From assembly GCF_001953885.1 (NCBI RefSeq), contig NZ_MQUS01000015.1, positions 105,692-169,691 on the forward strand: a stretch of DNA of 64,000 bases, written 5' to 3'. Of the stretch, positions 23,745-31,964 are shown in pieces. Made by a program: the position numbers and the translations under genes. The notes beneath the pieces are model-generated. The model saw only the letters and a program-made list of their open reading frames with translations. It was not told the origin of the DNA and made no database searches. The number at the start of each line of letters is the position of its first letter. Position 1 is the stretch's first letter. Origin of the DNA: Streptomyces sp. IMTB 2501. Its GTDB lineage: Bacteria > Actinomycetota > Actinomycetes > Streptomycetales > Streptomycetaceae.

Positions 23745-25856
23745 TCAGTTCTGTTCCGCCGCGCCCAGCCGGAGCGTGACCTGCTGGTCGGTGCCACCGC
23801 GCCGTAGGGTCAGCCGCAGTGAGTCGCCGGGCCGGTGGGTGCGGATCTTGACGATCAGCTCCTCGGCCGTGTGCACGGGCTGCCCGTCGACGTCGGTGAT
23901 GACATCGCCCGCCTTGAGTCCGGCCCGCTCACCGGGGCCGCCCCGGGCCACGGCGGGGCCGCCGTTCGCGCTCTTGCTGTCGATACGGGCGCCGTCGCCG
24001 GTGTACGACATGTCGAGGGTGACGCCGATCACGGGGTGGGTCGCGTGGCCGTCGTTGATCAGTTCCTCGGCGACGCGCTTGGCCTGGTTCACCGGGATGG
24101 CGAAGCCGAGACCGATGGAACCGGCCTCGCTGCCGTCCGAGCCGGAGCCGCCGTCGGCGGAGCGGATGGCGGAGTTGATGCCGATCACCTGGGCCCGGGA
24201 GTCGAGCAGAGGACCGCCGGAGTTGCCGGGGTTGATGGGCGCGTCGGTCTGCAACGCGTCGACGTAGCTGACGTCGCTCCCGTCGCCCTTGTCCCCGCCG
24301 GACGTGATCGGCCGCTCCTTGGCGCTGATGATGCCGGAGGTGACGGTGTTGGCGAGGTCGAAGGGGGCGCCGATGGCGACGACGGGGTCACCGACCCGGA
24401 CGTCGTCGGAGTTGCCGAGGGGCAGCGGGGTGAGCCCGTCGACACCGTTGACCTGGACGACGGCGAGGTCGTAACCGCTGTCGTGACCCACCACCGTGGC
24501 CTTGACGGTGTCACCGCTGCTGAAGGTCACCGTTATCCCGCCGTCCGATCCGGCGGGCGCGACGACATGGTTGTTCGTGAGGATGTGCCCCTGGGCGTCG
24601 AGCACGAAGCCCGTACCGGTGTCCTCCTGATCGGTCCCGGTGACATGCAGGGTCACGACACTGGGCAGGGCCCGGGCGGCTATCCCGGCCACACTGTCCG
24701 GCGCCCGCCCGGCAGGCACACGCCCTGCCTGCGGCAGCCGAACATCGCCGCCCAGCCCCTCCCGCTCGACATAGGCCCCGACGACCCCACCGATACCCGC
24801 GGAAACAAGGGCGATCACCAGACTCCACACCACCACGAACCGCCGCGCCCGCCGGCCACGCCGCACATCCGCCGCCAGCCCCTCACCCCCGCTCTGCTGC
24901 AACGCCCCTGCCTGCTCCACGGGCGAACCAGCGGCCCAGGGGTCATAACGCCGCGACGAATCCCCTGCCGACTCCGGCGATGACGGTGCGCCCAGGGGGG
25001 CGGGACCGACGGCGGTGGGGGCGCCGGGGGCTGCCATGGGTCCGCCGGGGGCGGGGGCGTGCGGCCCGGGTACGGGCGCGGGAGCTCCCGGTGCGGGGGC
25101 GGGAACCCTAGGTGCCGAGGCCACGGGTCCCGGCCCCGGGGGAGCCGTGGGGGCGGGCATGGGCGTGCCCTGGGCCGGGGTGGCCGCCGGGTGCTGTACG
25201 GGCGGTGCGGGGGCCCAGGGACCCGGCTCGCCGTACGGCGGAGTGCTGTAGGGATCGGGGTCGTGCAAGGGCTTCGGCCGCTCGGTGGGGGCCGCCCAGG
25301 CCGTTTCTCCGGGCTCGGACGGCACACCGGCCGCTGCGCTCTCGGCCGCCTCGGCCCCACCCGTCGGCCCCGACACCGGCTTGGCCAGCTCGAAGTCCCC
25401 GTCGCTCATGGCCTCGGCCTCCATGGCCTCGGCCTCGCTCACCGCGGCACTCTCCGCCTCAGCGCTCCTGGGCCCGGCCGTCTCCACCTCGGGCGGCCGC
25501 ACGGGCTCGGCCCCAGGTACCGGACGCGCCAACTCGAAGTCTGCCGACCCGGGATCCACCGACTCGGAATCCATCGGCTCGGATACCTCCCGCCCGGAGC
25601 CAGTCCGCTCGAAATCCGTCGCCTGCGAACCCGTCGGCTCGAAGTCCGCCGGCCCGGAATCCACCGGCCCGGAATCCGTCCTCTCGGATTCCGTCGGCTC
25701 AGCCGTCGACGGCTCGACACCGCTGGGCATTCCTCCCCGCCCGGCGCTCACCTGCTCCGCGGCGTCGGTCCGGTCGGCCGGTGCCGGCGTCACCCCCGCC
25801 GCTCCCTCCGGCCCCTCCGGTTCTTCCCCCGGTGGGACACGGTTGCCCTTGCTCAT
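23745..25856 (-). CDS. htrA: HtrA/DegP-like membrane-anchored serine protease
   Basis: 703 residues. A long acidic/Pro-rich N-terminus (~335 residues with repeats such as PVDSGPADFEPTG and a Pro/Ala-rich zone) precedes one membrane helix (~340-362). The trypsin-like domain has the triad His430 (TNNHVV), Asp463 (GYDLAVV) and Ser546 (NPGNSGGPL). A C-terminal PDZ domain (~600-695; GERAGLKAGDVITDVDGQPVHTAEELIVKI) follows. It degrades or refolds damaged exported proteins. Order with the sigma factor, anti-sigma factor and tatB parallels sigE-rseA-htrA-tatB of mycobacteria, where HtrA belongs to an envelope-stress circuit. Confidence 0.95.
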   Translation of the reverse strand: MSKGNRVPPGEEPEGPEGAAGVTPAPADRTDAAEQVSAGRGGMPSGVEPSTAEPTESERTDSGPVDSGPADFEPTGSQATDFERTGSGREVSEPMDSESVDPGSADFELARPVPGAEPVRPPEVETAGPRSAEAESAAVSEAEAMEAEAMSDGDFELAKPVSGPTGGAEAAESAAAGVPSEPGETAWAAPTERPKPLHDPDPYSTPPYGEPGPWAPAPPVQHPAATPAQGTPMPAPTAPPGPGPVASAPRVPAPAPGAPAPVPGPHAPAPGGPMAAPGAPTAVGPAPLGAPSSPESAGDSSRRYDPWAAGSPVEQAGALQQSGGEGLAADVRRGRRARRFVVVWSLVIALVSAGIGGVVGAYVEREGLGGDVRLPQAGRVPAGRAPDSVAGIAARALPSVVTLHVTGTDQEDTGTGFVLDAQGHILTNNHVVAPAGSDGGITVTFSSGDTVKATVVGHDSGYDLAVVQVNGVDGLTPLPLGNSDDVRVGDPVVAIGAPFDLANTVTSGIISAKERPITSGGDKGDGSDVSYVDALQTDAPINPGNSGGPLLDSRAQVIGINSAIRSADGGSGSDGSEAGSIGLGFAIPVNQAKRVAEELINDGHATHPVIGVTLDMSYTGDGARIDSKSANGGPAVARGGPGERAGLKAGDVITDVDGQPVHTAEELIVKIRTHRPGDSLRLTLRRGGTDQQVTLRLGAAEQN

Positions 25857-25990
25857 GCTCTCCCCACAGCTGGCCGTGGTCGCGCGGTTCTGCGGCGGCC
25901 ACGGAGCGTCGAATGCGCCCCCGGGGCATCGCCGCGGGAACTGCCCTCACAGGATTCAACCAGGTTCGCGGGCCGTGGCGAAGTGGCCGG

Positions 25991-27046
25991 TCAGGGCGTC
26001 TGGTGGGGTACGGAGGCAGACGATGAGGGAGTGGGGGTGGCGGGGTCGGGGACGGGGGCGGTCAGCAGGCCGGAGCCGGTCACTCCGGGGAACGTGGACC
26101 AGGCGTTGAGGGGGTAGACCACGGTGTCGTCGAGCGGGCGTATCAGCGGGGAGACGGCGGCCGCGCCGGCCATGACCGGTGTGGTGAGGCCACGCATGGC
26201 ATTGCGCTGGGCCTGATCCTGATGCGTGCCGGGGGACGGCAGTCCTGGTACCAGCGGTGCGGACATCGACGTCGGGACGGCCAGTGTCTGTCCGAGCTGG
26301 GTGCCGCCCTGGGCGAGCAGCGGCCCCACCACGCGACGGCGCTGGCCGTCGGGTGTGGCGGCGGTGCCCGCGCCCGTGCCGGCCGAGCGCGCCGGGATCA
26401 CGTTGCTGCCGGTGCCGCTGCCGCCGCGGGCGTCCGCGCTGGTGTCACCGGGGATGGCGGTCGCCATGCTGCCCAGGGCGACCGCAGCCAGCGACACGGC
26501 TCCGGCGGCGGCCACGGCGAACCGCAGCCCGCGCGAGGCGGAGCGACCGTCGTCCGGGCGGCCGACGGGGTGGATGCGGAAGCCGCGCTCCTCGGCGGCG
26601 GGGACGGGGCTCTCCGGGCCGTGCGGGCCGGCGGGGACGTACCCGAACGCGAAGCGGTCGCCTCGCCTCACCCCGAAGACGCCGAAGACACCGAAGGCGC
26701 CGGAGGCACCGGCGGCCGTTGCCGTCTCGTCGTCGGAGCTGTGTCCGAAGGGTCCGCCCCCGGGCGGTGACATGCCGTCGCCGTCCAGGTCGCCTCCTCC
26801 GGGCAGGCCCTGGAGGCGGGCCAGCAGACTCTCCGAGGGCGGCGGCGGGGCCGTCTCCGCGAACACGTTCTTCAGTCGGCGCTGGGCGTCCGCCTCCGCC
26901 TTGCACCGGGCACAGGTGGCCAGGTGCGCGAGGACCCGCTCACGCGACTCATGACCGAGCTCTCCGTCCACCAGGGCGGAGAGCCGGTCTCCCAGGTGCT
27001 GCTCTGCGAGGTGCGCCTCCGCAGGTTTCGGCCGTGATCCACTCAC
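25991..27046 (-). CDS. Anti-sigma factor with zf-HC2 domain (RseA-like)
   Basis: 351 residues from GTG 27046, overlapping the sigma-factor stop by GTGA. The N-terminal domain is a zinc-binding anti-sigma domain: LGDRLSALVDGELGHESRERVLAHLATCARCKAEADA gives His-x3-Cys-x2-Cys. Later there is a run FGVFGVFGVRRGDRFAFGY, a membrane segment (GLRFAVAAAGAVSLAAVALGSMA) and a Pro/Ala-rich exported tail. It should sequester the coupled ECF sigma factor until an envelope or redox signal releases it. Confidence 0.92.
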   Translation of the reverse strand: MSGSRPKPAEAHLAEQHLGDRLSALVDGELGHESRERVLAHLATCARCKAEADAQRRLKNVFAETAPPPPSESLLARLQGLPGGGDLDGDGMSPPGGGPFGHSSDDETATAAGASGAFGVFGVFGVRRGDRFAFGYVPAGPHGPESPVPAAEERGFRIHPVGRPDDGRSASRGLRFAVAAAGAVSLAAVALGSMATAIPGDTSADARGGSGTGSNVIPARSAGTGAGTAATPDGQRRRVVGPLLAQGGTQLGQTLAVPTSMSAPLVPGLPSPGTHQDQAQRNAMRGLTTPVMAGAAAVSPLIRPLDDTVVYPLNAWSTFPGVTGSGLLTAPVPDPATPTPSSSASVPHQTP

Positions 27047-27825
27047 GCGGTCGCGCCCCCTCCCCCCAGAGCGGGGACACGGGTCAGGAAGGAGCGCCGC
27101 TCGGCCGCGCGCGCCTCCGGGGACCGGTGTGCGAGGGCCTTGCGGAGCTGGGAGCGGCCACGGTGGATACGGGAGCGGACCGTGCCGAGCTTCACGCCGA
27201 GGGTCGCGGCGATCTCCTCGTACGACAGACCCTCGATGTCGCACAGGACGACGGCGGCGCGGAACTCGGGCGCGAGGGTGTCCAGGGCCTGCTGGACGTC
27301 GGCGTCGAAGTGCGCGTCGTTGAAGAGCTGCTGCGGGGTGGGCTCGCGGCTGGCCAGGCGCTCGGCCGCGTCCTCGCCGAGGGCGTCGAAGCGGATGCGC
27401 TGCTTGCGCCGGACCATGTCCAGGAAGAGGTTCGTGGTGATGCGGTGCAGCCAGCCCTCGAAGGTGCCCGGCGAGTACGTCGACAGGGAGCGGAAGACAC
27501 GGACGAAGACCTCCTGGGTGAGGTCCTCGGCGTCGTGCTGGTTTCCGGTCAGGCGGTAGGCGAGGCGGTAGACCCGGGCACTGTGGGTGCTGACGATCTC
27601 CTCCCACGTGGGCGGAGTCCACGCCTGCCCGTCCGCGTCGGTGGAGAAGGTCGCGGTCTGGGCCTCGCCTGCGGCGAGACCGGCGTGGTGGTCAGCAGCG
27701 GTGTCGGTCACGGATTTCGGCCTGCCCGCCGACCCGAGGAAGCGCCGCAGCACTCCACCCCGATCCCCGGGCGCAGCCGCACCTCCCCTGTCGGCTCTGG
27801 TGGTGTCCAGTGGAGCCCCTACCAT
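27043..27825 (-). CDS. ECF sigma factor, SigE-like
   Basis: 260 residues from ATG 27825, with GAGG 5 nt upstream. Sigma region 2 is RVYRLAYRLTGNQHDAEDLTQEVFVRVFRSL followed by FEGWLHRITTNLFLDMVRRKQR; region 4 is LAPEFRAAVVLCDIEGLSYEEIAATLGVKLGTVRSRIHRGRSQLRKAL. The first ~75 residues are a poorly conserved Ala/Gly-rich extension. The in-frame GTG at 27921 would add 32 residues. Cotranscribed and translationally coupled with its anti-sigma factor. Likely directs an envelope-stress regulon that may include htrA. This is the orthologous position to mycobacterial sigE. Confidence 0.93.
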   Translation of the reverse strand: MVGAPLDTTRADRGGAAAPGDRGGVLRRFLGSAGRPKSVTDTAADHHAGLAAGEAQTATFSTDADGQAWTPPTWEEIVSTHSARVYRLAYRLTGNQHDAEDLTQEVFVRVFRSLSTYSPGTFEGWLHRITTNLFLDMVRRKQRIRFDALGEDAAERLASREPTPQQLFNDAHFDADVQQALDTLAPEFRAAVVLCDIEGLSYEEIAATLGVKLGTVRSRIHRGRSQLRKALAHRSPEARAAERRSFLTRVPALGGGGATA

Positions 27826-28044
27826 AGCCACCTCGCCCGTTAGCTCCGGATAAGCGGTTTTACGAGAATTTGATACACGCTGATACGGCTGCGTCAGCAG
27901 TTGCTCGGCGTCCTGATCCACCTCTTACCCCCCGTCGCGCATCCGGGCACCGTCTCATCCCACTAAACGTCCGGTCCCATCTGCGGGTTCCCGACGGCAA
28001 CGGATACAGTCACGCCCAGGCATTCACGGGGACAGGAGAGGGTC

Positions 28045-28677
28045 ATTACCGGCAACCGGCAGACGAGCTGGGCGTTCGCCGACGCCTTTGTCGCCGAGGA
28101 CGAAGCGCTGCGCTGGGCCCGTGACCGGGCCCGCGAGGCAGGGCTGCGCTCGGTGTCGCCCGGCACGGGCGCCGCGCTGCGACTGCTCGCCGCCTCCGTG
28201 GACGCGAAGGCCGTCGCGGAGATCGGCACCGGCTGCGGGGTGTCCGGAATCCATCTGCTGCACGGCATGCGCCCGGACGGGGTGCTCACCACGGTCGATC
28301 CGGAGCCGGAACACCAGCAGTTCGCCCGGCAGGCCTTCCGCGCCTGCGGTTTCGCCAGCAACCGGGCCCGCTTCATCCCGGGCCGCGCCCTTGACGTCCT
28401 GCCCCGGCTCGCGGACGCCGGCTACGACCTCGTCTTCTGCGACGGGGACCGGGTGGAGTACCTGGACTATCTCGCTGAATCGTTGCGCCTGCTGCGGCCC
28501 GGCGGCCTGGTGGTCTTCGAGGGCGTCTTCGCGAACGGCCGTACCGTCGATTCGGGGCCGCAGCCCACGGAGGTGCTGCGGCTGCGGGAACTGCTGCGCG
28601 CGGTGCGCGAGAGCCAGGAGCTGGTGCCGTCGCTGCTGCCGGTGGGCGACGGCCTGCTGTGCGCCGTCAAACGCTGA
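28045..28677 (+). CDS. O-methyltransferase, probable ATT start
   Basis: 210 residues if read from ATT at 28045 (ITGNRQTSWAFADAFVAEDE). SAM-dependent methyltransferase of the caffeoyl-CoA-OMT class: AVAEIGTGCGVSGIHLL (SAM loop), VDPEPEHQQFARQAF, YDLVFCDGD (acidic, metal or substrate side), LRLLRPGGLVVFEGVF, GDGLLCAVKR. In this frame there is no ATG, GTG or TTG between an upstream TAA (~27964) and 28153, and starting at 28153 would delete conserved N-terminal sequence. AGGAGAGG at 28034-28041 lies at normal spacing before ATT. Divergent from the sigma factor, as in M. tuberculosis Rv1220c. Substrate unknown. Confidence 0.85.
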   Translation: MTGNRQTSWAFADAFVAEDEALRWARDRAREAGLRSVSPGTGAALRLLAASVDAKAVAEIGTGCGVSGIHLLHGMRPDGVLTTVDPEPEHQQFARQAFRACGFASNRARFIPGRALDVLPRLADAGYDLVFCDGDRVEYLDYLAESLRLLRPGGLVVFEGVFANGRTVDSGPQPTEVLRLRELLRAVRESQELVPSLLPVGDGLLCAVKR

Positions 28678-28721
28678 CCGGACTGCCGCGGGGCGGCCCG
28701 CCACGGGGCGGATACGCGACC

Positions 28722-28749
28722 GCCCCGGCACGTCGTACGATGCCGGGGC
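28722..28749. terminator. Terminator between convergent genes
   Basis: GCCCCGGCA and TGCCGGGGC form a perfect 9-bp stem around a 10-nt loop, between the methyltransferase stop (28677) and the DUF3117 stop (28777). It can serve both strands. Confidence 0.75.
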
Positions 28750-28776
28750 AGCCGTGAGGACTGGATCGCTGACGCG

Positions 28777-28944
28777 TCAGACGACGACGTTCTTCAAGGC
28801 GTCGGCGAGCGCCGCGGCCTCGTCAGGGGTCAGCTCGACGACGAGTCGACCGCCGCCTTCGAGCGGAACGCGCATGACGATGCCCCGCCCCTCCTTGGTC
28901 ACCTCGAGCGGGCCATCACCCGTCCGCGGCTTCATGGCCGCCAT
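28777..28944 (-). CDS. DUF3117 small protein
   Basis: 55 residues: MAAMKPRTGDGPLEVTKEGRGIVMRVPLEGGGRLVVELTPDEAAALADALKNVVV. The length and sequence match a small actinobacterial family of beta-strands plus a C-terminal helix; a mycobacterial member is Rv1211. Function unknown. ATG 28944 follows AGGAAGGGG. Converges on the methyltransferase gene across the terminator at 28722. Confidence 0.9.
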   Translation of the reverse strand: MAAMKPRTGDGPLEVTKEGRGIVMRVPLEGGGRLVVELTPDEAAALADALKNVVV

Positions 28945-29315
28945 GCTCGTTCCCCTTCCTGAAACCAGCTCATCGTCTGCCGAGAGCCCTCGGAGGGCAT
29001 CCGCGGTTCCGGAACGGACACGCGACACCGGCATCGAACACATTGCTTCCCGGCCATTATCCCGCATGGCAGGACCCGATGACCAACATCAGTCGGCATC
29101 GCTTGGGCAACGCGCGCGAGCAAAACCACCCAATTCGGGGATGTGGCTGCGATACTTCGCCACCGCACGGACATCCACCGGCCGACACCGCTCCGTTTTT
29201 CTTTGACGCAGGTCACACGTCGGGTCCGGCCCTTGGAAAGCGATCTCCGCCATGCTGTCCTTCGTACAGGGACGTACCGAGCGGTACGTCATCCCGACCC
29301 CGGAGGGGATGCGCC
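28945..29315. promoter_or_regulatory. Divergent intergenic region, DUF3117 / enoyl-CoA hydratase
   Basis: 371 bp without a gene. For leftward transcription a GATAAT -10-like box occurs at plus 29056-29061, with TTGGTC further upstream at a non-ideal 19-nt spacing. For rightward transcription TTGACG at 29203-29208 is a possible -35 without a good -10. The inverted repeat at 29271-29290 is listed separately. Confidence 0.35.
29271..29290. promoter_or_regulatory. Perfect 9-2-9 inverted repeat before the enoyl-CoA hydratase gene
   Basis: GACGTACCG-AG-CGGTACGTC is a perfect inverted repeat with 9-bp arms. It ends 12 bp before the GGAGGGG ribosome site of the gene at 29316, a good place for a repressor to sit. 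The ACCG-NN-CGGT core resembles operators of TetR-family repressors of aromatic or fatty-acid catabolism (for example PaaR types), but no regulator gene is next to it. Confidence 0.5.
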
Positions 29316-30119
29316 ATGGCCGACACCGTGCTCTACGAGGTGAGCGACGGACTCGCGACGATCACGCTGAACCGCCCCGAAGCGATGAACGCGCTGAACA
29401 TCGCGACCAAGGTCGCCCTCCGCGAGGCGGCGGAATCCGCGGCCGGGGACACCGCCGTACGGGCGATCCTGCTGACCGCGGCCGGGGACCGGGCGTTCTG
29501 CGTGGGCCAGGACCTCAAGGAGCACATCGGGCTCCTCGCGGCGGACCGTGAGACCGGGTCCGGGCAGACCATGTCCACGGTCAAGGAGCACTACAACCCG
29601 ATCGTGCGGGCGCTGGCCGGAGCGCCGAAGCCGGTGCTCGCCGCGGTGAACGGCGTCGCGGCCGGGGCCGGCTTCGGCTTCGCGCTCGCCGCGGACTACC
29701 GGCTGGTCGCCGACACGGCCGCGTTCAACACCTCCTTCGCGGGCGTGGCGCTGACCGCCGACTCCGGCATCTCCTGGACGCTGCCCCGGGTGATCGGCCC
29801 GAGCCGTGCGGCCGACCTGCTGCTCTTCCCGCGCAGCATCAGCGCCCAGGACGCGCTGGAGCTGGGCATCGCCAACCGGGTCGTACCCGCCGCCGAGTTG
29901 CGCGCCGAGGCCGAGAAGACGGCGCGGGCCCTGGCCGAGGGGCCGACGGTGGCGTACGCGGCGATCAAGGAGGCGGTGGCCCACGGGCTCACGCACTCCC
30001 TCGCCGAGACCCTGGAGAAGGAGGACGAGCTGCAGGCCCGGGCCGGCCAGTCCGAGGACCACGCAATCGCGGTGCAGGCGTTCGTGAACAAGGAGAAGCC
30101 GAAGTACCTGGGCCGCTGA
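29316..30119 (+). CDS. Enoyl-CoA hydratase/isomerase family protein (PaaG/PaaB-like)
   Basis: 267 residues. Crotonase-fold enzyme acting on CoA thioesters. Key parts: LNRPEAMNALNIATKVALREA, DRAFCVGQDLKEHIGL (CoA/oxyanion region), KPVLAAVNGVAAGAGFGFALAADYRL (oxyanion hole GxG), and the helix FNTSFAGVALTADSGISWTLPRVIG, similar to phenylacetyl-CoA catabolism hydratases/isomerases. ATG 29316 follows GGAGGGG. A paa function is suggested only by sequence flavour; no other paa genes are present. Probably controlled through the inverted repeat at 29271. Confidence 0.92.
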   Translation: MADTVLYEVSDGLATITLNRPEAMNALNIATKVALREAAESAAGDTAVRAILLTAAGDRAFCVGQDLKEHIGLLAADRETGSGQTMSTVKEHYNPIVRALAGAPKPVLAAVNGVAAGAGFGFALAADYRLVADTAAFNTSFAGVALTADSGISWTLPRVIGPSRAADLLLFPRSISAQDALELGIANRVVPAAELRAEAEKTARALAEGPTVAYAAIKEAVAHGLTHSLAETLEKEDELQARAGQSEDHAIAVQAFVNKEKPKYLGR

Positions 30120-30224
30120 CCCCGCCGACCGGCTGGTCCCAGTGCCCCAACAGGCGACGTTCGCCCTGTCTCGACGCCCGCACGCCCTCTCGACGCACCG
30201 GACGCCGCTCCTTGACGGGCAGAC

Positions 30225-30823
30225 GTCGCCTGCCGGGGGACTGGGGCGCGATGAGCAGGGCCTTCGCGCCCACCGGCCGGTATCCGGCCGCCTGGAAGGC
30301 GCGCACTCCCCAGAGGGGGCACCCCCATCGGGCGTTGCCGGCGGCCTGTTGCGACCAGACCCACTCCCCCGCGGGAACGCGGTGGCGGGTGGCCGTGGCC
30401 GGGGCGCGGTCCAGGCCCCGGTGCCGGGCGTCCTCGTCGACCTCGGCCGCCGTCTCCCAGCGGCCCGCCACACCCCGGCCGAGGACGACGACCCCGCCGC
30501 CCGTCGCCCGGACGCGGACGTCGTCCCGGCGCCGCCGCGCACTGTGCGCGCGGACGGTCCGGGCCGGCCGGCTCCCGCAGCTCCAGCGGCGGCGGGCCGG
30601 GCAGGGCGGGGGCCACGGTGAGCAGGTCCATGGTGTCGGCCGACCGGCCCGTGCGGGCCAGGAACGCGGCCAGGAAGCGGGGGTTCATCGCGGCCGCCGG
30701 CTCGTCGCGGTCCAGGGACGCGAGCGTGCTCCGCACCCCGTGCCGGTCCTCGTCCGTGAAGACCACGGAGTGTGCGGTGAACGCGATCACTCGGGCGTCG
30801 CGGTGGCTCGGCCGTGGCACCAC
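30225..30823 (-). pseudogene. Frameshifted GNAT acetyltransferase
   Basis: Read leftward from GTG 30823: VIAFTAHSVVFTDEDRHGVRSTLASLDRDEP, then NPRFLAAFLARTGR and PLELREPAGPDRPRA. The frame then breaks at about 30547, near a CGCGCGC run. The continuing GNAT core (VRVRATGGGVVVLGRGVAGRWETAAEVDEDARHRGLDRA, NARWGCPLWGVRAFQAAGYRPVGAKALLIAP) is one nucleotide out of phase, as after a one-base insertion. Within it a TGGGGGTGCCCCCTCTGGGG block adds seven residues to what in functional proteins would be NARSVRAFQ. Two lesions suggest real decay rather than one sequencing error. The remaining sequence up to 30120 is non-coding. Confidence 0.7.
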
Positions 30824-30860
30824 GGTCGTATGCCGGCCAGAGCAGCGGGGGCCATGGCGG

Positions 30861-31451
30861 TCAGGAACCGGCGGTTCTCGCCACGCACGCCTCCAGGTGG
30901 TCGTTGACCAGGCCGCACGCCTGCATCAGGGCGTACGCGGTCGTCGGGCCGACGAATCTGAGGCCCCGTTTCTTCAGGGTCTTGGACAGGGCTGTGGACT
31001 CCGGGGTCACAGCCGGGATGTCGGCGAGGGTCTTCGGGACCGGACGGGTGGCCGGGTCGGGCGCGTGGGACCAGACCAGCTCGTCCAAGTCGCCCTCCGC
31101 CCAGTCGGCGAGCACGCGCGCGTTGGCGAGCGTGGCATCGATCTTGGCGCGGTTGCGGATTATGCCCGGGTCCGCCAGCAGGCGCTCGCGGTCCTCGTCG
31201 CTGAACGCGGCGATCTTCTCGATGCGGAAGCCGGCGAAGGCCGACCGGAAACCCGGGCGGCGGCGCAGGATCGTGATCCAGGACAGGCCGGACTGGAAGG
31301 CCTCCAGGCTGATCCGCTCGAAGAGGGCGTCGTCGCCATGGACCGGGCGGCCCCACTCCTCGTCGTGGTACGACACATAGTCCTCGGTCGACAGGGCCCA
31401 GGGGCAGCGCAGGGCGCCGTCGGGCCCGGCGAGGGCGGCTCCGTCGCTCAT
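30861..31451 (-). CDS. tag: DNA-3-methyladenine glycosylase I
   Basis: 196 residues. Removes alkylated bases, mainly 3-methyladenine, from DNA. The family hallmarks are present: RCPWALSTEDYVSYHDEEWGRPVHGDDALFERISLEAFQSGLSWITILRRRPGFRSAF, the Trp/Glu base pocket (YHDEEWG), and LKKRGLRFVGPTTAYALMQACGLVNDH with the distal Cys/His. ATG 31451 overlaps the stop of the DivIVA-domain gene (ATGA), so they are translationally coupled. M. tuberculosis has the same pair at tagA/Rv1209. Confidence 0.93.
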   Translation of the reverse strand: MSDGAALAGPDGALRCPWALSTEDYVSYHDEEWGRPVHGDDALFERISLEAFQSGLSWITILRRRPGFRSAFAGFRIEKIAAFSDEDRERLLADPGIIRNRAKIDATLANARVLADWAEGDLDELVWSHAPDPATRPVPKTLADIPAVTPESTALSKTLKKRGLRFVGPTTAYALMQACGLVNDHLEACVARTAGS

Positions 31452-31804
31452 CGCTGGTCCTCGGGGTGATCGGGCTTCGCCATGTGGACGTGTGCCGCCG
31501 CGGCTCTGGCTCCGGCCAGCGCCGACTCCAGGTCCGCGATCCGGGCGTCCCGCTCGGCCAGTTCGGCGCCGAGCCGGCCGAGGGCGTCGTCGACGTCCGC
31601 CATGCGGTAGCCGCGCGGGGCGACCGGGAAGCGCAGGCTCTCCACGTCCGACCGGTCCACCGGGCGGTCCGGGGGCAGCGGGTCCTGCAGCCGCTCCGGC
31701 GCCACCTCGGGCAGCGGGGCGCTGCCGCCACCGCCCACCACGGCAAGAGTCACCGCGGCGACCACGACGGCCAGCGCGACGACCAGGAACAAGAACATCA
31801 CCAT
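31448..31804 (-). CDS. Membrane-anchored DivIVA-domain protein
   Basis: 118 residues: an N-terminal membrane helix (MFLFLVVALAVVVAAVTLAVVGGGG), a short Pro-rich linker and a DivIVA-type motif FPVAPRGYRMADVDDALGRLGAELAERDARIADLESALAGA, which includes the start of a coiled coil. DivIVA domains mark curved membrane or growing poles and septa; here the protein is a minimal version. Coupled with tag by an ATGA overlap. In mycobacteria the same position between folP2/gpgS and tag holds a similar small protein. Confidence 0.8.
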   Translation of the reverse strand: MVMFLFLVVALAVVVAAVTLAVVGGGGSAPLPEVAPERLQDPLPPDRPVDRSDVESLRFPVAPRGYRMADVDDALGRLGAELAERDARIADLESALAGARAAAAHVHMAKPDHPEDQR

Positions 31805-31964
31805 CGCCAGGGGTCCCCACGCTCTCTGCCGGACGCACTACCGGACGTCGAAATGTATCCGTTGAATCTCTTGACTCTTTCAGGGTCCGATCGTGCCATG
31901 CCGGTCTGACACTAACGGTCTCAGGCGCCCCTACCACGGGACGCACAGGGAGGGGTCACAGCGG

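Noticed and set aside
28153..28677. Methyltransferase starting at GTG 28153
   Set aside because: It would remove the conserved ITGNRQTSWAFADAFVAEDEALRWARDRA region, and no ribosome site is seen there.
30142..30621. Plus-strand open frame of 159 codons
   Set aside because: It is the mirror of the decayed GNAT gene and has no recognisable sequence.
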